Origin: Imbricaverruca yamaguchii
Lineage: Eukaryota; Arthropoda; Thecostraca; Neoverrucidae
Assembly: GCA_034440575.1 (NCBI GenBank)
Contig: JAOTOL010001633.1
Coordinates: 186,001-250,000 of the forward strand
DNA: 64,000 bases
Direction: 5' to 3'
Position numbers and translations under genes: made by a program
Shown here: positions 46,840-59,559 of the stretch, piece by piece
Numbering within the stretch: position 1 is the stretch's first letter
Layout: each line of letters starts with the position of its first letter
Notes under the pieces: generated by a model
What the model saw: the letters and a program-made list of their open reading frames with translations, nothing else
The model's database searches: none
Told to the model about the DNA's origin: nothing

Positions 46840-46984
46840 TATCATATATATCGTGAGGTATATCTCACGACATAAGATATATTTCAGGGAAAAGAATCGA
46901 TTCAACTCGCGACTCATCCAAGAACGATTGATTCATGAGTCGATTCTCCATTCAACTCGAGTCGAGCACAAGTCTGGAAAGATG
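46513..46984. mobile_element. hAT-like MITE with 8-bp target duplication
   Basis: Element 46521-46976 (456 bp) with ends tagacttgtgctcgact and agtcgagcacaagtctg (16 of 17 pairs match) flanked by the direct repeat gaaagatg on both sides. The interior is rich in gactca/gagtc words and contains a TA microsatellite (46764-46835). An 8-bp duplication and YAG-type ends indicate the hAT superfamily. Confidence 0.85.
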
Positions 46985-47350
46985 AAGCTCGATCTTCCAG
47001 GGTATGGGAGGACATCTTGTGGTTATGTTGAGTGAACCGTTCATGTTCTAAGTGCGCCTTAAAAAAGTAGATAGGACAAATCCCTCGAGAATTCGTGCTG
47101 CTACACCGGAAGACCACACTGGGGCACCACACAAAATCGCACCTGTCCCAGCAACTTCGGTAAGGCCCGAACAAATCATGCTGGACCCTGAAACAAATCG
47201 CACCTGGATCTCTGGAAATTGTACCCGTGCCCCAAAAAATATCGCCGAGCCCTAAAAAAGCCAAGAGGGTCTTCAAGAAATCAACCCGAACCTCGCGAAT
47301 TGTGTTCGGGCTCCAAAACCCGTTCCACGGGACTAAAAAAGCGCACCATG
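46985..47350. repeat. Degenerate ~28-bp 'CCC-gaaaatcgcacc' repeat, block 1
   Basis: From about 47070, imperfect units such as aaatcgcacctggatctctg and caaaatcgcacctgtccc. Related blocks occur at 52740-52915, 54000-54365 (reverse orientation) and 57140-57465. Confidence 0.5.
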
Positions 47351-48985
47351 CCGGTCAATATCTGTATTTTTCTTGTGAATATTGCATGACTGATAAATAC
47401 TTAATGTTTAGTCATATAAATGTAAAAATAACTACAATGAGTAAAGAAAGGACGATGAAAGGCTTAAAATGAAGTTATCTTTAAGTGCCTAATTATCTTA
47501 TATAACTTTTCCGAACATTCACTTCAGGGTCGCAACTAGGATTATGTAGCTGGGGTTAATCTATTTTTATGGGCCCTAACCACAAATAAAAGTTTCAGGA
47601 TTGCAACAGGACACACTTTCTGAAGGTTAGTATACTTATTGTGTTCGGAGCTCGTGGGGCTCTCCTTAATGCTGGTGTGGGTCCTGAACGTGCAGTGCAA
47701 CACGTGTCGGTGTGCGTCCACTGATGCGCACTGACAGTCATGACCTCTACTGACATACACATGGCGCGTGTCCAAGTGACGCAATTCAGTCATTGGCCAA
47801 GATGTAAGGGTCGGTCAGTTTTGGGTCGGATAAGCTGTTGCAAGTTATGCTCTTGTTGATCAGCAGGCATGTGCATATTTTGTACGGGAGCTTGCTCTCA
47901 CCCCGCAAGGTATTGTTGCCCCTTTCGCCCTCAATGCTGCTAGTCTGGCACTTGATGGTCAGAAGTTATATTGTTTTGCCAAATGACAGACGTTTCGACC
48001 TTCAGTCATGATCACATATTTAAGCAATTCATCATGACTGGAATCTGAAATGTCAGTAATTTAATTAATGAATAGGACATTTGGTTTCCACTACCTGTTT
48101 CATGGTATGAAGATCACGTAACTTTTCTTTTCTTTCCCAATATGTTTTAATTGTACTTCGTTATTTAAGCACATTTTCGGTTAATGGGGTCATGTCCTTC
48201 GCGGAGTCTATCTCCCTTCAAATTGAACAGATCTCGATTGAGAGTGTTATGAAAATTAGCATCCAGTTTGCTGAAGTTTTATTTGTACGTGGGATTACCT
48301 AAATATAGGCATGTTTCAACATATTAATATGCGACTTCTGGTGCCTCACAATCTGGGCTGGATTGGTGCTTCATAGTCCTGGGCACGGATGAGGAAAATG
48401 TGGTAATCGCTTGTGGACAGGGCACTTTTCCTCAAACATGTGATATCAGAATCTCAGTTTGCGCATTATAGTGAATCTTGAGCACCTTGTCCGATATTTG
48501 TTCATTGTGAAACAGCGCCACTCCGCCGTCAAGGGACAAAATGAGACGATAAGTTAGTTGGAAGATGATGTTCTAGATGGAAAAATATCCAACAGCAGCC
48601 TATATTTCCAACTCTGGTCACAATTCGATCCATAATATCTGACATTTTGTTCATACTTCCTCGACACCAATCCGAGATCTTAGATTCACTTGTGGTGCGC
48701 CCTACGCCACAGTGTGGCACACTAGCGGATCTAGAGGCATCATGGAAGCCGTCCTTCCCGAAACGTCCGGAAAGGGAACTATCCTTCAGCCACCCTCAAA
48801 CGGGACTATAAAATGATATCAAGAAATAAGTTTCACGGCACATACCAGGGCATACCTATTTCACATATATGTATGCATATTTAGAAGGGACGATTGTGAC
48901 AAAATATAGACGACATTGAAGAATTCGGTCGGGATAAGCGAATTTGCTATAAAAAGGGATAAACTTGCGGATCACTAGGGATTTA
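47351..48985. other. Unassigned, no gene seen
   Basis: A phrase cagacgtttcgaccttcagt with later catcatgactggaatctgaa (47990-48050) is typical of retroelement-derived sequence, but no ORF accompanies it. Confidence 0.4.
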
Positions 48986-48987
48986 CT

Positions 48988-51900
48988 CCTAAATCGAATG
49001 GACCAAATGTATCCTTTTCGGGATCATTTCTATCCTCGCAAGAAGTGTCAGGGACCATATGTATCCTCGACTTTGCCATGAAATAAAACATGTTTGAAGT
49101 GATTTGAACCTACCTAAAGTAATTATGCATGCTTAGCGTAATCAATTCTGAGCACGATCAATGTAAAAAATTAAGTTCATCCCGGTAAGCTTTCCCCTGA
49201 GGGACTTTGCAAGTTGACCTGTTTCGAATTTTTGGTCAACCTAACCTCACATGAAAAGTCAGTTTGTGATCGATCTGAAAGTCCTAGGTTAAAATTTTTG
49301 ATAGGTTAAGGTACGCATTCAATTCTGACCCTAGGTTAGGTCAAATATTTTAGAGATTTTCAAGATTAGAGTTTTTCGACATTTTCATGTGCGTATATAT
49401 GACACCTACAAGCTCAAGGTAGAATACTAAAGTACACTGTTGCACAGGGTGAATACTGCTGAACCGATTTACTTCGATCAAAAATATCAGAGGATGGAAT
49501 GGGGAGTCTTTTCTTTTTTGAAAATCCTAAATCGGACTTAAAGGGGCTGAGAAAACTAAAAAAACTTCTGCCATTATGTCTATGAGGCATTTTCTAACGT
49601 CTTTTTCGTATTGTTGCTGACATTTGAGCCTAATATCAGTAATGGATACAGATTACCCCTGCTCCCCCCCCCCATTAGGGCTATCTATCTTAAAAACAGA
49701 ACCACTTTAAGTCGATAACTTTTTGAGTTATTCGACCCCCAAATTCGCCAAGAACCAAATGAACCATTTGTACTTGGAGCTCTGGAAGTTCGAATTGTGG
49801 ACTTAAGAATGCGAATCTTATTGGAATCATGTTTTTTTGGTACCGCGCATCGGGGAAAAATATAAGAAAAAATATATTTTTGGGAAATTTTAAGCACCGT
49901 GCCCAAAAGTTAAGTGAAATTCTTGTTAAGTTTCATTCCGGAAAATCATTTCCTTTTAAGGATTGCTACACTTCATAATTTCGTACTTAGAAATCCACCG
50001 GTAACTTTAAAAGTTATTAAGCTTTCAATGTTCGAAAATAGGGGGGTCCGTGTTAAGCCAATGGCAGGTTGTATCCTGCTCGAATCATGATTGAGGACTA
50101 AGTCACCGACAGAATTGCAACATTCGTACACAATGCGAAAGCCAATGAACGGGGCATGATTTCACCTGTGCCATGTGGTAGGTCATCGGTCATAGGTAAG
50201 GGGTGAGTAAAGTTAGAATTTGCCATAATATTTGGAACTTTTAAGTACTCCTACAGGCTAAGTTTTTCCAGATATCAGAAATCTTTCTACCGAATGTATA
50301 GAGCTCGTGAAGCTCTATCATCCAATCATGACCTCATATTGGATTACTTCAATAGTTTAGGCTTGAGTGTCACTAGACATTTTCCCATGTTAAACCAATG
50401 AGGCTAGGGTTTCATAAAAGAAACTTTAAAAACGTTTTTAAGCACTTCTAGTTGGAAGTCACAGGACCTATTTTTCCACGGTGCGTCGACTGGTGTGGGA
50501 ACATCCCAAATCCGTCGAGAACTTTCCGAGTTATAAGCATTCTTCAAAAATTAGGTGTTTTCAAATGAGTTAGGTGTTTTGTAGAACGCGAATAACTCCT
50601 TATCAGTCACAGATAGCGACCAATATCAAGGGATGTGTTTCATATAGACAATTGATCTGGGCATATTTCACTAAATACTTATACCCCCTATATCTGTAAG
50701 TTTCCCCCTACACATCGTCAAACATGGGGAAAAATCAGATTGTATTAGGAAATTATGTCAAACAAGAAAGTTGGAAAAACACAAATGCATTTCTCGAACT
50801 TAAAAGTTTAAGTAAAGTTCCTTAAGTTGGACGGAAAAAAATCAGGAGCAGATCTTTGAAATTAAAGTACTTTGTACCTCCATCAATTCTGAACACATTT
50901 CCTCTCTAAAACATACCAGAAAAAAGTAATATTTCCACTGGGAGATCTAAAAATATTTAAGCATGTTCGATTTTCTTAGTACTGTTTAAAGTTTTTACTT
51001 TTTCACAGGTAATGCATTAGAAAAAGGTGCACGCATCAATTGTGCATCGAACGGTATCAGAAACATTCAATCCGCATTTACCAGTAACCAACTACAGGTT
51101 AAATCTTGACCCCTGTTTTTAGGAAATTTTATTCAAAAGCATGGGTGCATTTAAGTGTTTCTAGGTCGAAATACATGTATTTCAGAAAAGTTTCGAGATA
51201 GCACTTCGATGGATAATTGATGTGCGATACTTTTATCAATGATACCATTGTATGAATTTTTCCAAAAAACTTTCGATTTTTTTTTATCGCTAATTTTCGG
51301 CCATGAAACAAAATTTTCCCAAAGTTTCTTTTTTGATATTTCATTTGCACATCAATTTACTTCATAAAAATCGTTTTCAAAATTTCTATAAATATTTTTC
51401 TTAATCTCAAAATCCAAAAAGTTTCCAAACTTTTTATGCCATAGCCATGGGGGAAATGACGATTTCTCGTACACAGTAGTTAGAGGTGGACGAAATCTAA
51501 CCATAGATATGTAAATGTTCCTCCTGGCGTAAATATTACGGAAATTTCGGTGCTTCGAAATTTCACGCCTTTTTTCGGTTTAGGCTAGGTTAATTCGAAT
51601 AGTTATAACTCGAAAAGTTATTGTCCGATTTCTTATTCTACGTCTAACACAACTGGTTAGAACAATTAGTTTGGTATATTAACATGAGCGGGACTGAAAA
51701 ATGCCAAAAAGTAAACAGCTTTGGGAAAAGTGCTCTGGATTTATCGATTTCGCTTCCCGGGTGCAAAAATGTAGAGTGCACGATTTGCACGTACTAAGGC
51801 AACGCACGAAAATTAGGAGAAAAAATATACAAAGAACTTTTGAAGAAAAAATCTCAAATATTGACAATTTCGAAATGTACCCTAAGCGTTGATAAATATC

Positions 51901-52518
51901 AACATTTGCATCTTTTTGTGAACCTAACCTACCTAAAGGACACGAGCTAACAGAACCACGTTGAAAAACTTCATAAAAACTAGCGGAAACATGTTTATCT
52001 AATGTTTTTAATTTGTGGAGTTGATTTTTTTCATTTTCAACACAACATATTCCTAAAAGTTGAAAGCTAACCTAGCCGTGATGACATCATTAGATGCTTC
52101 GTGAGCAGCTGCATCTCTTAGTAAGAGTATCTTTATCAAGGAATATGGACGGATAATGTGTCAGAACCCAAAAAGTACGTAGGAGGATACATTTGGTCCA
52201 CTTCATTCTTGAAATGCTGGTGTTATCTGAGCGTTGCAGTCTCCGAAATGTCACTTTTTACCCAACTTCAGAGCATCTTAAACGTACTTTAGGCGTACTT
52301 AACCTAGATTATGGTGGTATTTGCGGATAGATTGATCTTTTTTCTTCAAAACGCACTTCTCCGACTTAACCTAAGGTCAACACCCTACTTGCAGTCCATC
52401 TTGCAAAACACCCTGCAAGGATAGAAATGGTCCTTTAGGCTCATATGAGGATAGAAATGGCCCACTTGGTTTTTCGCCGGATTAGTGAGGATACATTTGG
52501 CCCTTTCGATTAACCGAA
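48988..52518. mobile_element. ~3.5-kb element with long inverted, subterminally repeated ends
   Basis: The left end reads aatcgaatggaccaaatgta then tcctttt, with catttctatcctcgcaag about 30 bp further in. The right end, reverse-complemented, reads taatcgaaagggccaaatgt, atcctcacta, then ccatttctatcctcatatga and ccatttctatccttgcagg. Further copies of ccaaatgtatcctcc and ccatatgtatcctcg lie at about 52185 and 49055. The AT-rich interior has no ORF above about 75 codons. It is a non-autonomous DNA element of unknown superfamily. Confidence 0.65.
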
Positions 52519-52739
52519 ATAAAATAAACTAATGGCATATACATATCCTACATATCCGATGTAATGTCAGACAGACTTCAAATTAGTGTAGTTATATTTT
52601 TATGTTTGTTGAAAATAGCACAGCGGAGACAATACCAATTGTGAGCATGCATCACAACGAAACAAAATGCCCAATATGAAAATAATGTAGGTAATGTGCT
52701 TTGTTGCTTGCCACGTTTATAACGTGCTTTGCTTTGTTT
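52519..52739. other. Unassigned spacer
   Basis: No feature recognised. Confidence 0.4.
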
Positions 52740-52915
52740 TGTCGTTGCCATGTTGCCAGGGCTCTGAAAAGTTGCGCAGGGACCCCGGAAAATCACGATT
52801 GAGCCTAAAAATGGAACCGAGGCCCTGAATCGAAAATCGAACCGAGGCCGGCAATGAAATCAAGCCAGGAACTCGAATAATTAAGTGGGGACCCCGAAAA
52901 AAAAACGCCTGGCCC
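52740..52915. repeat. Degenerate 'CCC-gaaaatcgcacc' repeat, block 2
   Basis: Units such as gaccccggaaaatcacgatt, gaatcgaaaatcgaaccgag and gaccccgaaaaaaaaacgcc, about 25-30 bp apart. Confidence 0.55.
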
Positions 52916-53999
52916 CGATAACCGCTCTGTCGCGATCGGTCACCCAGGCACTCACCTGGCATAAACAGAGGTACGTAAAGGGCCTTGGGTCGGTCGCCGT
53001 CTCCTCTTCCAACGTGTGCTCGACTTGTGACTTGTGGGCGCACACTGTCCCGTCCCCCATCCTGTTATTACGCTCCTTTGTTTGTTCGCATTCCACAGTC
53101 CGGACTCTGTCAACCCCTCTGTCCCTCTCGCGCTCACGAACCGCGGCACGTGTGCGTCACAGGAGGATGCAGGGTGGGGGCACTGGGTGCATGCGCTCCC
53201 TTGGAAAAGTGGTGCCTGCTGATCGAGAAAGGCGCCCGTTCAATATGCTCGAATGCTCCGCTGAACGGATTTTCAGCCGAAATCGATCCTCCAGGGACAG
53301 TACGCCCTCCCTTCCCCTCCTGTACCAATTAAAATTACTGGATCCGCCCCTTCTTCCTTCAACAACAGTTCCAATCTCCGGACCATCAGAACGCGTCGAT
53401 TTTGGCGAGACCGTGTCTACTCGTCCAGGATGTGCCCCTGACCGCCCGCCCGCGTATTCCGTTCTCCATTGATGGTTCGATATCTGGAGATAGGTCAGAT
53501 CTTGGCACAGGTGGTGCTGTGGAGTGTACAGGTCAACTATAAATAGTTGGTACGCGTTTGTACTCCCAGTAGGAGATGAATGTTGTCTTCCATCTTAATT
53601 TCCATGTAAAATTAACCGGAAACAGTCTTATCAGACTATTTTACGCGACATCCACGCCTTTTTGCGACTTTACGTGTCGTTCTTCACTCTCATATTTTCA
53701 ACACATGATTCAGTCGATGAAAAGACGAGATCATGGATAAGTTCTTTATCATGTTCCGTTCACGAGTTCCGTGGACTCCGACGTTATATATCGTTCTTTG
53801 TCTATTCCTCACGAGTTCATCGGCCATATTTCGTGGAATCTGCGAGGAACACGTGGACTGAAAAGGCTGTCCAACCCAGTCCTGTGCGATTTCTTGCAAG
53901 ATAGTGACGCACACTGGAGGTGGTTGGTGCCCGGGCAAAGGAACGCATTCATATTCGTAAGTAATGCTGTGGAGGGCAGTGGCGCAGCCGGGATTTTCC
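52916..53999. other. Unassigned, no convincing gene
   Basis: GC-richer than its surroundings, with overlapping ORFs on both strands (for example 52885-53472), none with recognisable domains or clear splice structure. Confidence 0.35.
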
Positions 54000-54365
54000 A
54001 GGAAGACTGCCTGGGCCCCTGTGTGATTTCCGGAGCCCAACTCGCCCGTTTGTAACCCATCGTCCAGGGGTTGTGGGCCCACCAGACATTTTGGAACTCG
54101 CAGCGTGACTTTCAGGGGCCCGACACATTTTGACTCCATCGTGATTTTCAGGGGCCCCGGCGCTATTTTTTGGGGGCAGTGGTATTTCACGGGCCCCGGT
54201 CTCACTTTTCGAAGCACCCAGCGTCATTTTTAGGAACCCCAGATCGATTTTTGAGGGCCCCCAATGTGGTTTTCCAGGGCCTCGGCGCGATCTTGGGTCC
54301 CACGGCTACATTTTTTGGGTCCCGTGCACAACTTTTTCGAGTCCTCAATGCGATTTTCACGTGAC
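54000..54365. repeat. Degenerate 'CCC-gaaaatcgcacc' repeat, block 3 (reverse orientation)
   Basis: About 12 imperfect units of the type ttcaggggccccggcgctat and tttttgagggcccccaatgt, the reverse complement of blocks 1, 2 and 4. Confidence 0.65.
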
Positions 54366-54496
54366 CCGATCGGCCAGCATCCTTGAGCTGCCGAGACGCC
54401 GGCTAGCATGCACGCAGAGGAGTTTTAGATTGCCAACCGCTACCCCTTGGAAGCAGCTGCCTCCGGTCGTCTCTGGCTACCGCGCAATATCAGTTT

Positions 54497-55366
54497 TTAA
54501 CCTTCGCCTGAATAGGGGGGGGGGGTGCAACCCCCCTAAGGTTTTTGTGTATTCCTTCCAAACCGATGAACGGATCGCTCTGAGATTTTCAGTATCCACT
54601 GGGGCAACCTTGTGACAACTTTTGGTGAAATTGTTTTGGAGGTCATGTCAGGTCACGGAGTTATGAGGTCATAAATGGGAGCACCTCCGACCAGTTTTCA
54701 ACAAATGCGTGATTATCGCACGTATTTTTTACGTACTTAGCGTAATTATGGGCATATAATGAAAAATACAGATGCCCAGATGGGTTCCCATTGAAAAATA
54801 ATGTTCCAAGAATCGGTGACCTCGGCTGACATCGGTTCACCTCATATGACCTTTTTACTTTTTTAGCTGACCTGCGGTAATTTTTAGTGCTGAATTCGAA
54901 TTCGGCGTCCCTTTTATCCCAGGGAACTTTAGACTTCGACTTTTCAAACTTTTCAAACCACTTTTCAAAAGTTGGATTTTTTGGGTCACGGCTTTGACCC
55001 AATTTGGTGCATGATATGTTGGTCCGATCACATCGTGTGACATCTCGTTATGGTCGCAAGATCCCAATAAACATGTTTCTGGCCATTTCGTGCATATTTA
55101 GGCAGTAGTTTCGATATAACTGACGATTTTCTTAGGAAAATACAAAAAAACGGACCTTTGATCTGACCTGGAAGGTTAACCACTGACCTTGGAAGGTCAT
55201 ACTGAATTCCAATCGCGAGATCTCGAACAGATCTATAACTTTGGTCCTTTGTTTCGTTTTCGTAACATGCACGGTTTCGAATCATCAGGGGGGTCGTACC
55301 AACCGAACCCCCCAACCCCTCCATACGACCGAAGGTGGTAAAATTCAGAACACTGGCGAGGGTTAA
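54497..55366 (-). mobile_element. piggyBac-like MITE, copy 2 (inverted relative to copy 1)
   Basis: Element 54501-55362 (862 bp), TTAA on both sides, ends CCTTCGCC and GGCGAGGG. Reverse complement of the element at 39837, sharing gcatgttacgaaaac, atgcacgaaatggcc and gcacctttg-type phrases. Confidence 0.85.
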
Positions 55367-56030
55367 GTCAGTTGCGCAGGAGATGGAGTAATGGCTGTTC
55401 TAACTACGTGACCTGGCATTCAGGGGCGTCGATTTGTACTCCTTTTGTGGGGGTCATGTCCCAACAATGTTGATTTTGCCCCTCCACAACCCAGTGTTGT
55501 TTTGGGCCGCCGATAACTTCAGCTAGTTGCATGTTGATGAGAATATCACTAAAGTTAAATATTGAAACACACAATACTACTCAGAGAACATAAGTGATGC
55601 CAAATCGCACATTTTTGGTCCTGAAAAGAAACAGATTTGGATTGGATGGGAGTGTTTTGTGTGTATAAATGAATATTTGGGCAAAAATAACCATATTTCC
55701 CTCCACTACGCAACCATAAATATGTAAAACAAAATGTTGAGATAAGCTGATGCTCATACATTTTAAATCGAAGTGCCTGAAAAATTAGCAAAGCCACTCA
55801 TCAGCAATTACATTATCATACTGATACTTACACGCACCATCAATGGCAAGCACACGTATATGGAGCTTGACCTGGATCCATTCCAGCCTCTCAATTTCCA
55901 GTCATTGCAGAACTTGCGTGCAATCCAGTCGAGTCAACAACCGAGTACATCGTTAGCATTAAGATTGTGCACATACGTACTATACCTAAGTACCTTCAGC
56001 AGCCCACTTATCCTTCCTACCAGAGAGGGG

Positions 56031-56032
<2 letters not shown>
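55367..56032. other. Unassigned, no gene seen
   Basis: No exon, RNA or transposon end recognised. Confidence 0.4.
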
Positions 56033-56120
<88 letters not shown>

Positions 56121-56121
56121 G
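56033..56121. repeat. (TA)n microsatellite
   Basis: About 40 TA dinucleotides with one TG interruption; ORFs rich in IYIYIY come from this. Confidence 0.97.
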
Positions 56122-56269
56122 CTTAGGTATCCACATGTCCAATGTGCATTTATTCAATATTGATATGTCGCACCCAACAAGGGCAAGTACGAAGAGATGC
56201 AGGAGAGTCTAAGGTTTGACAAAACAGGCAATCCTGTAGCGGCAGAAGCAGCGAAAATTCGAAGATAGC

Positions 56270-56600
56270 AAAACCCAACATATTTAGGCAGCTTAGATGA
56301 AAACTCCCGCGATTCTAGAATAAAAATCTCCCACACGAAATCCCCAACGACACAAGCACTTCACTGGAGGACCCCAGTGAAGTGTTTGTGTGTCAGTCGG
56401 GGCCGCAAATGCAGCCCTGACTGGTGTTCAGTGTACGATGGGGAGAACTCGAAGATAGCAAGACCCAACATATCTAGGCACCTTAGACGAAAACACTTCA
56501 CTGGGGAGGACACACACACTGAACAATCGGCGCTGCTGCTTCGCGCTACATCGTGCACTGAACACCAGCCGGGGCTGCATTTGCGGCGAAGAGCTAGATG
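56270..56600. repeat. Local inverted and direct repeats (fold-back)
   Basis: gccgcaaatgcagccctgac then tggtgttcagtg at 56402-56433 is inverted at about 56556-56588 (cactgaacaccagccggggc, tgcatttgcgg). In addition, gatagcaaaacccaacatat, ttaggca.cttaga.gaaaac recurs at 56263 and 56451. This may be a fold-back element. Confidence 0.65.
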
Positions 56601-57139
56601 GCATCGTTCGACAGCATTGCCACACTGTTTGACGGCACAGCCCTTCCCAACGCCACAGTCACGGTAGACAACATTAGACGGGAAACACGATCAACACACA
56701 ACATCTTAGTTCTCTCATTTAGCTCACTGCAGCTGCCATCACACGTACACATACATGACAAGCCGTACGGTGTACGTCTCTACGTGCCTCTACCATTACG
56801 ATGCCGCCGCTGTGTTCGTTATAGCCATGGCGAACGCGCTTGCGTATCTCCAGAACTACGATACAGCCAGTGTGCCGGCAACTCACGGCACCCGACTGCA
56901 CATCATCGGACAGGAGATGTACAGCCTGCGATGGGCCGCATCCCGTCACGGAACCCGACTGTGAGTGCGCGTATGCGCGGGTGCGCTTGATCGATTCCAA
57001 AACGTCCGGCTGCTTGTCCAGTCGCGGGATTATATCACCACCACTCCCATGATTACCGTAGTTGTATGAACTGTGTAGATTGCTCTGTTTACGTTAAACT
57101 GTAGCTGATGCTACCATACGACGGTATGGTGCGGTAACC
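56601..57139. other. Unassigned, no gene seen
   Basis: Open frames on both strands (56598-57000), but no recognisable domain. Confidence 0.35.
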
Positions 57140-57465
57140 CCGGAACTGGCTCGGCCAGGGTGCCTCGACCCCGACCCCGACCCTGACCGCCTGACCCGGG
57201 CACCGGCGCGGTTCAAAATTCCCGTCAGAGCCACAAATAATTCGTGTCGGGGTTCCAAATAATTTCAGTCAGGCCCTGAAAATTCGCGCAGATCCCCATA
57301 AGATTGTACCTGTTGCCCATATAATCGAGTTTGGTGCCAGAAAAAAAATCGCACTGCCCCACTTTAAATTTCAGTCTGGCCTCATACAATTCGCTTTGAG
57401 GGCCCGAAATAAATACAACCGGGACCTGAAAACTGGCGACGAGGCCCTAAAAATCGCCCAGTGTC
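57140..57465. repeat. Degenerate 'CCC-gaaaatcgcacc' repeat, block 4
   Basis: Units such as aggccctgaaaattcgcgca, gatccccataagattgtacc and gaggccctaaaaatcgccca. It ends immediately at the TTAA of the next transposon. Confidence 0.6.
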
Positions 57466-58317
57466 TTAACCCTCCCCGTTTTTTTTCCGGTCCTATCCTC
57501 ACACCCGTCTCGGGGGGAGGGATTGATAGGAACCCCTTCTAATCTCCAGCCTAAGTGTCGCACGAAAATGAAGGAGATGTCATCGGAAATCGCAAGGCGA
57601 GTAAGGTCAGACACCAGCCCCAATTTTTTTCCACAAAAGTAACGTCACTATGGGACGTACGTTTTCACGACTTACATCATGTTTTTCGCTCTGGGGAGTT
57701 CATTTTTGGGAAATATGAAGAAGGAAAATTTGAATAAAAATAGGAAGGCGAAATCGAACATGGCCCTAACATTTTTGCCCATCGTAAAATAAAATCCAAA
57801 TTGTCCAATATTTCAAAATTTTGCGTTTTCAAGTTTTCTTTAATATTTGTTTTCCCAATGAGTAGAGTTGACCGGAAAAAAAACGTTGTTCGATGTCAAC
57901 ATGCTCTCATAAAAAAAACTTATTTTGGCCAGAATTTTCGATTTTAACTCCAAGTTGCAAATATGTATGCAAAACTAATAAACAATCATAAATATATTTT
58001 TTCATCCTCTGGTGCGTTTCGCTTCGTCCCTAAAGATAAGCAAACGCTGACAGTTTCAATGAAATATATTGATCCGTTAAAGCGTGACGACTGGTTGAAC
58101 TTTTCTAGAGATGATCTCACTTGACCTTGACTAATCCGTTGACCTTAGATGACCTAACCTAAAAAATTGACATTACATGCCAAATTGGTGTGGGAAAAGG
58201 TATGCCAAATTTAGGTGCGCTCCCTCGCGCCGTTCTTTCACTGTCTGCGGAAAACCTTAGGGAGGGCGGATAACAAACACCTCCTCCTCCCCCATCCCCC
58301 GAGACGGCGCTGGTTAA
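57466..58317 (+). mobile_element. TTAA-flanked MITE, family 2, copy A
   Basis: Element 57470-58313 (844 bp) between TTAA sites. Near the left end cacacccgtctcgggggg, near the right ccccgagacggcgctgg. It shares cgtgacgactggttgaactt, ggtgtgggaaaaggtatgcc and gcacgaaaa.ga with copies B and C. No transposase. Confidence 0.8.
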
Positions 58318-58554
58318 AATGTCTCGCTGGGGCCCCAACATTCCTGTCGGTAACCGAAATATATTCCCCGGGGGCTGTAACCGAACAAAAAGTCTTTCCG
58401 GATGCACCTTGCATTTGCATGCATCGAAGTTCATCTCTGTTTGGTGTGCCTGTGAATGTTGCAACGGTCATGGCTGTTAAGCTATCTGCTTGGACTTGCA
58501 CCACTGCACAATGTCGTGAACACGTTCACAAATCCCACAGTCGGTACATGCATA
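58318..58554. other. Unassigned spacer
   Basis: No feature recognised. Confidence 0.4.
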
Positions 58555-59400
58555 TTAACCAGCGACGTCTTTCCTGTCAAATCCTCACAGCCCGTCTCGG
58601 GGGGGGGTTGAAGACCCCCCTCTAAAATCCAAACTAAGCATGGCACGAAAAGGAGAGGTGTCATCGAAAAGCGCTCGACGGGTAGGCTCCGGGTCCACCC
58701 TCCAAAACAATTTCTCCCTAAAAGTGACGTCACCAGGGGGCTAGATTTTAACGACTTTTCACGATTTACATTATGTTTTTACTCTGGGAGTTCATTTTCG
58801 GGGATATATGAAAAAGGAAATGAGTTTGGAACGAGAAAAGGACAGCGAGATCGACCAGGGCTATAATTTTATTTGGGACCCCAAAATAATACTTTTATTT
58901 TTTCGAAATTTCAGAATTTTGAGTTTTCAAGTTTTCTTTAATTTTCATTTTCCAATGGGTAGAGCAGATCGAGGAAATTTGTTGGAAGTCAAATTGCCCC
59001 AATAAAAAATGCTTACTTTAGCCACAATCCTGTATTTGATCTGTTATTTGGCAAATACGCAAAATTTACATGTAGTCAAAAACGAAAACGAAAAAGAAAA
59101 ATGCAACTCGTACGTTTTGTTGCGCCCCTAAAGATAAGCAAACGCTGACAGTTTCATTAAAATATGTGCATACGTTAAAGCGTGACGACTGGTTGAACTT
59201 TTTTGGAGGTGACCTCACTTGACCTAGACTAACTCGTTGACCCTAGATGACCTGATCTAAAAATTTTGAATCAGCATGTCAAATGGATGTGGGAAAAGGT
59301 ACCTATGCCAACTTTGGGCGCGCTGCCGTGCGCCGTTCGTCCACTATCCGCGAAAAACCTGAGTGGGGCGGTTGAAGACCCCCGAGACCGGACGGGTTAA
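58555..59400 (+). mobile_element. TTAA-flanked MITE, family 2, copy B
   Basis: Element 58559-59396 (838 bp), TTAA both sides, right end GGACGGG. Same orientation as copy A and about 80% alike by eye; the ORF-poor interior has the same order of words. Confidence 0.8.
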
Positions 59401-59559
59401 GGTTTCTCGGGGATAAGTCTGCTACCGATATCTACTGTACCCAACAAGAGGCATGTCATTTGGAAGGCTGTGCGACGTTATTCATGACCGCCATGCACAC
59501 GTTCCATCGAGCGCATTGCACGTGATCCTCGTGCAGAGGTCTAAATCCAAGCGGATAGC

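Noticed and set aside
52885..53472. 195-codon plus-strand ORF
   Set aside because: Low-complexity, open on both strands, no recognisable motif; likely GC-composition effect.
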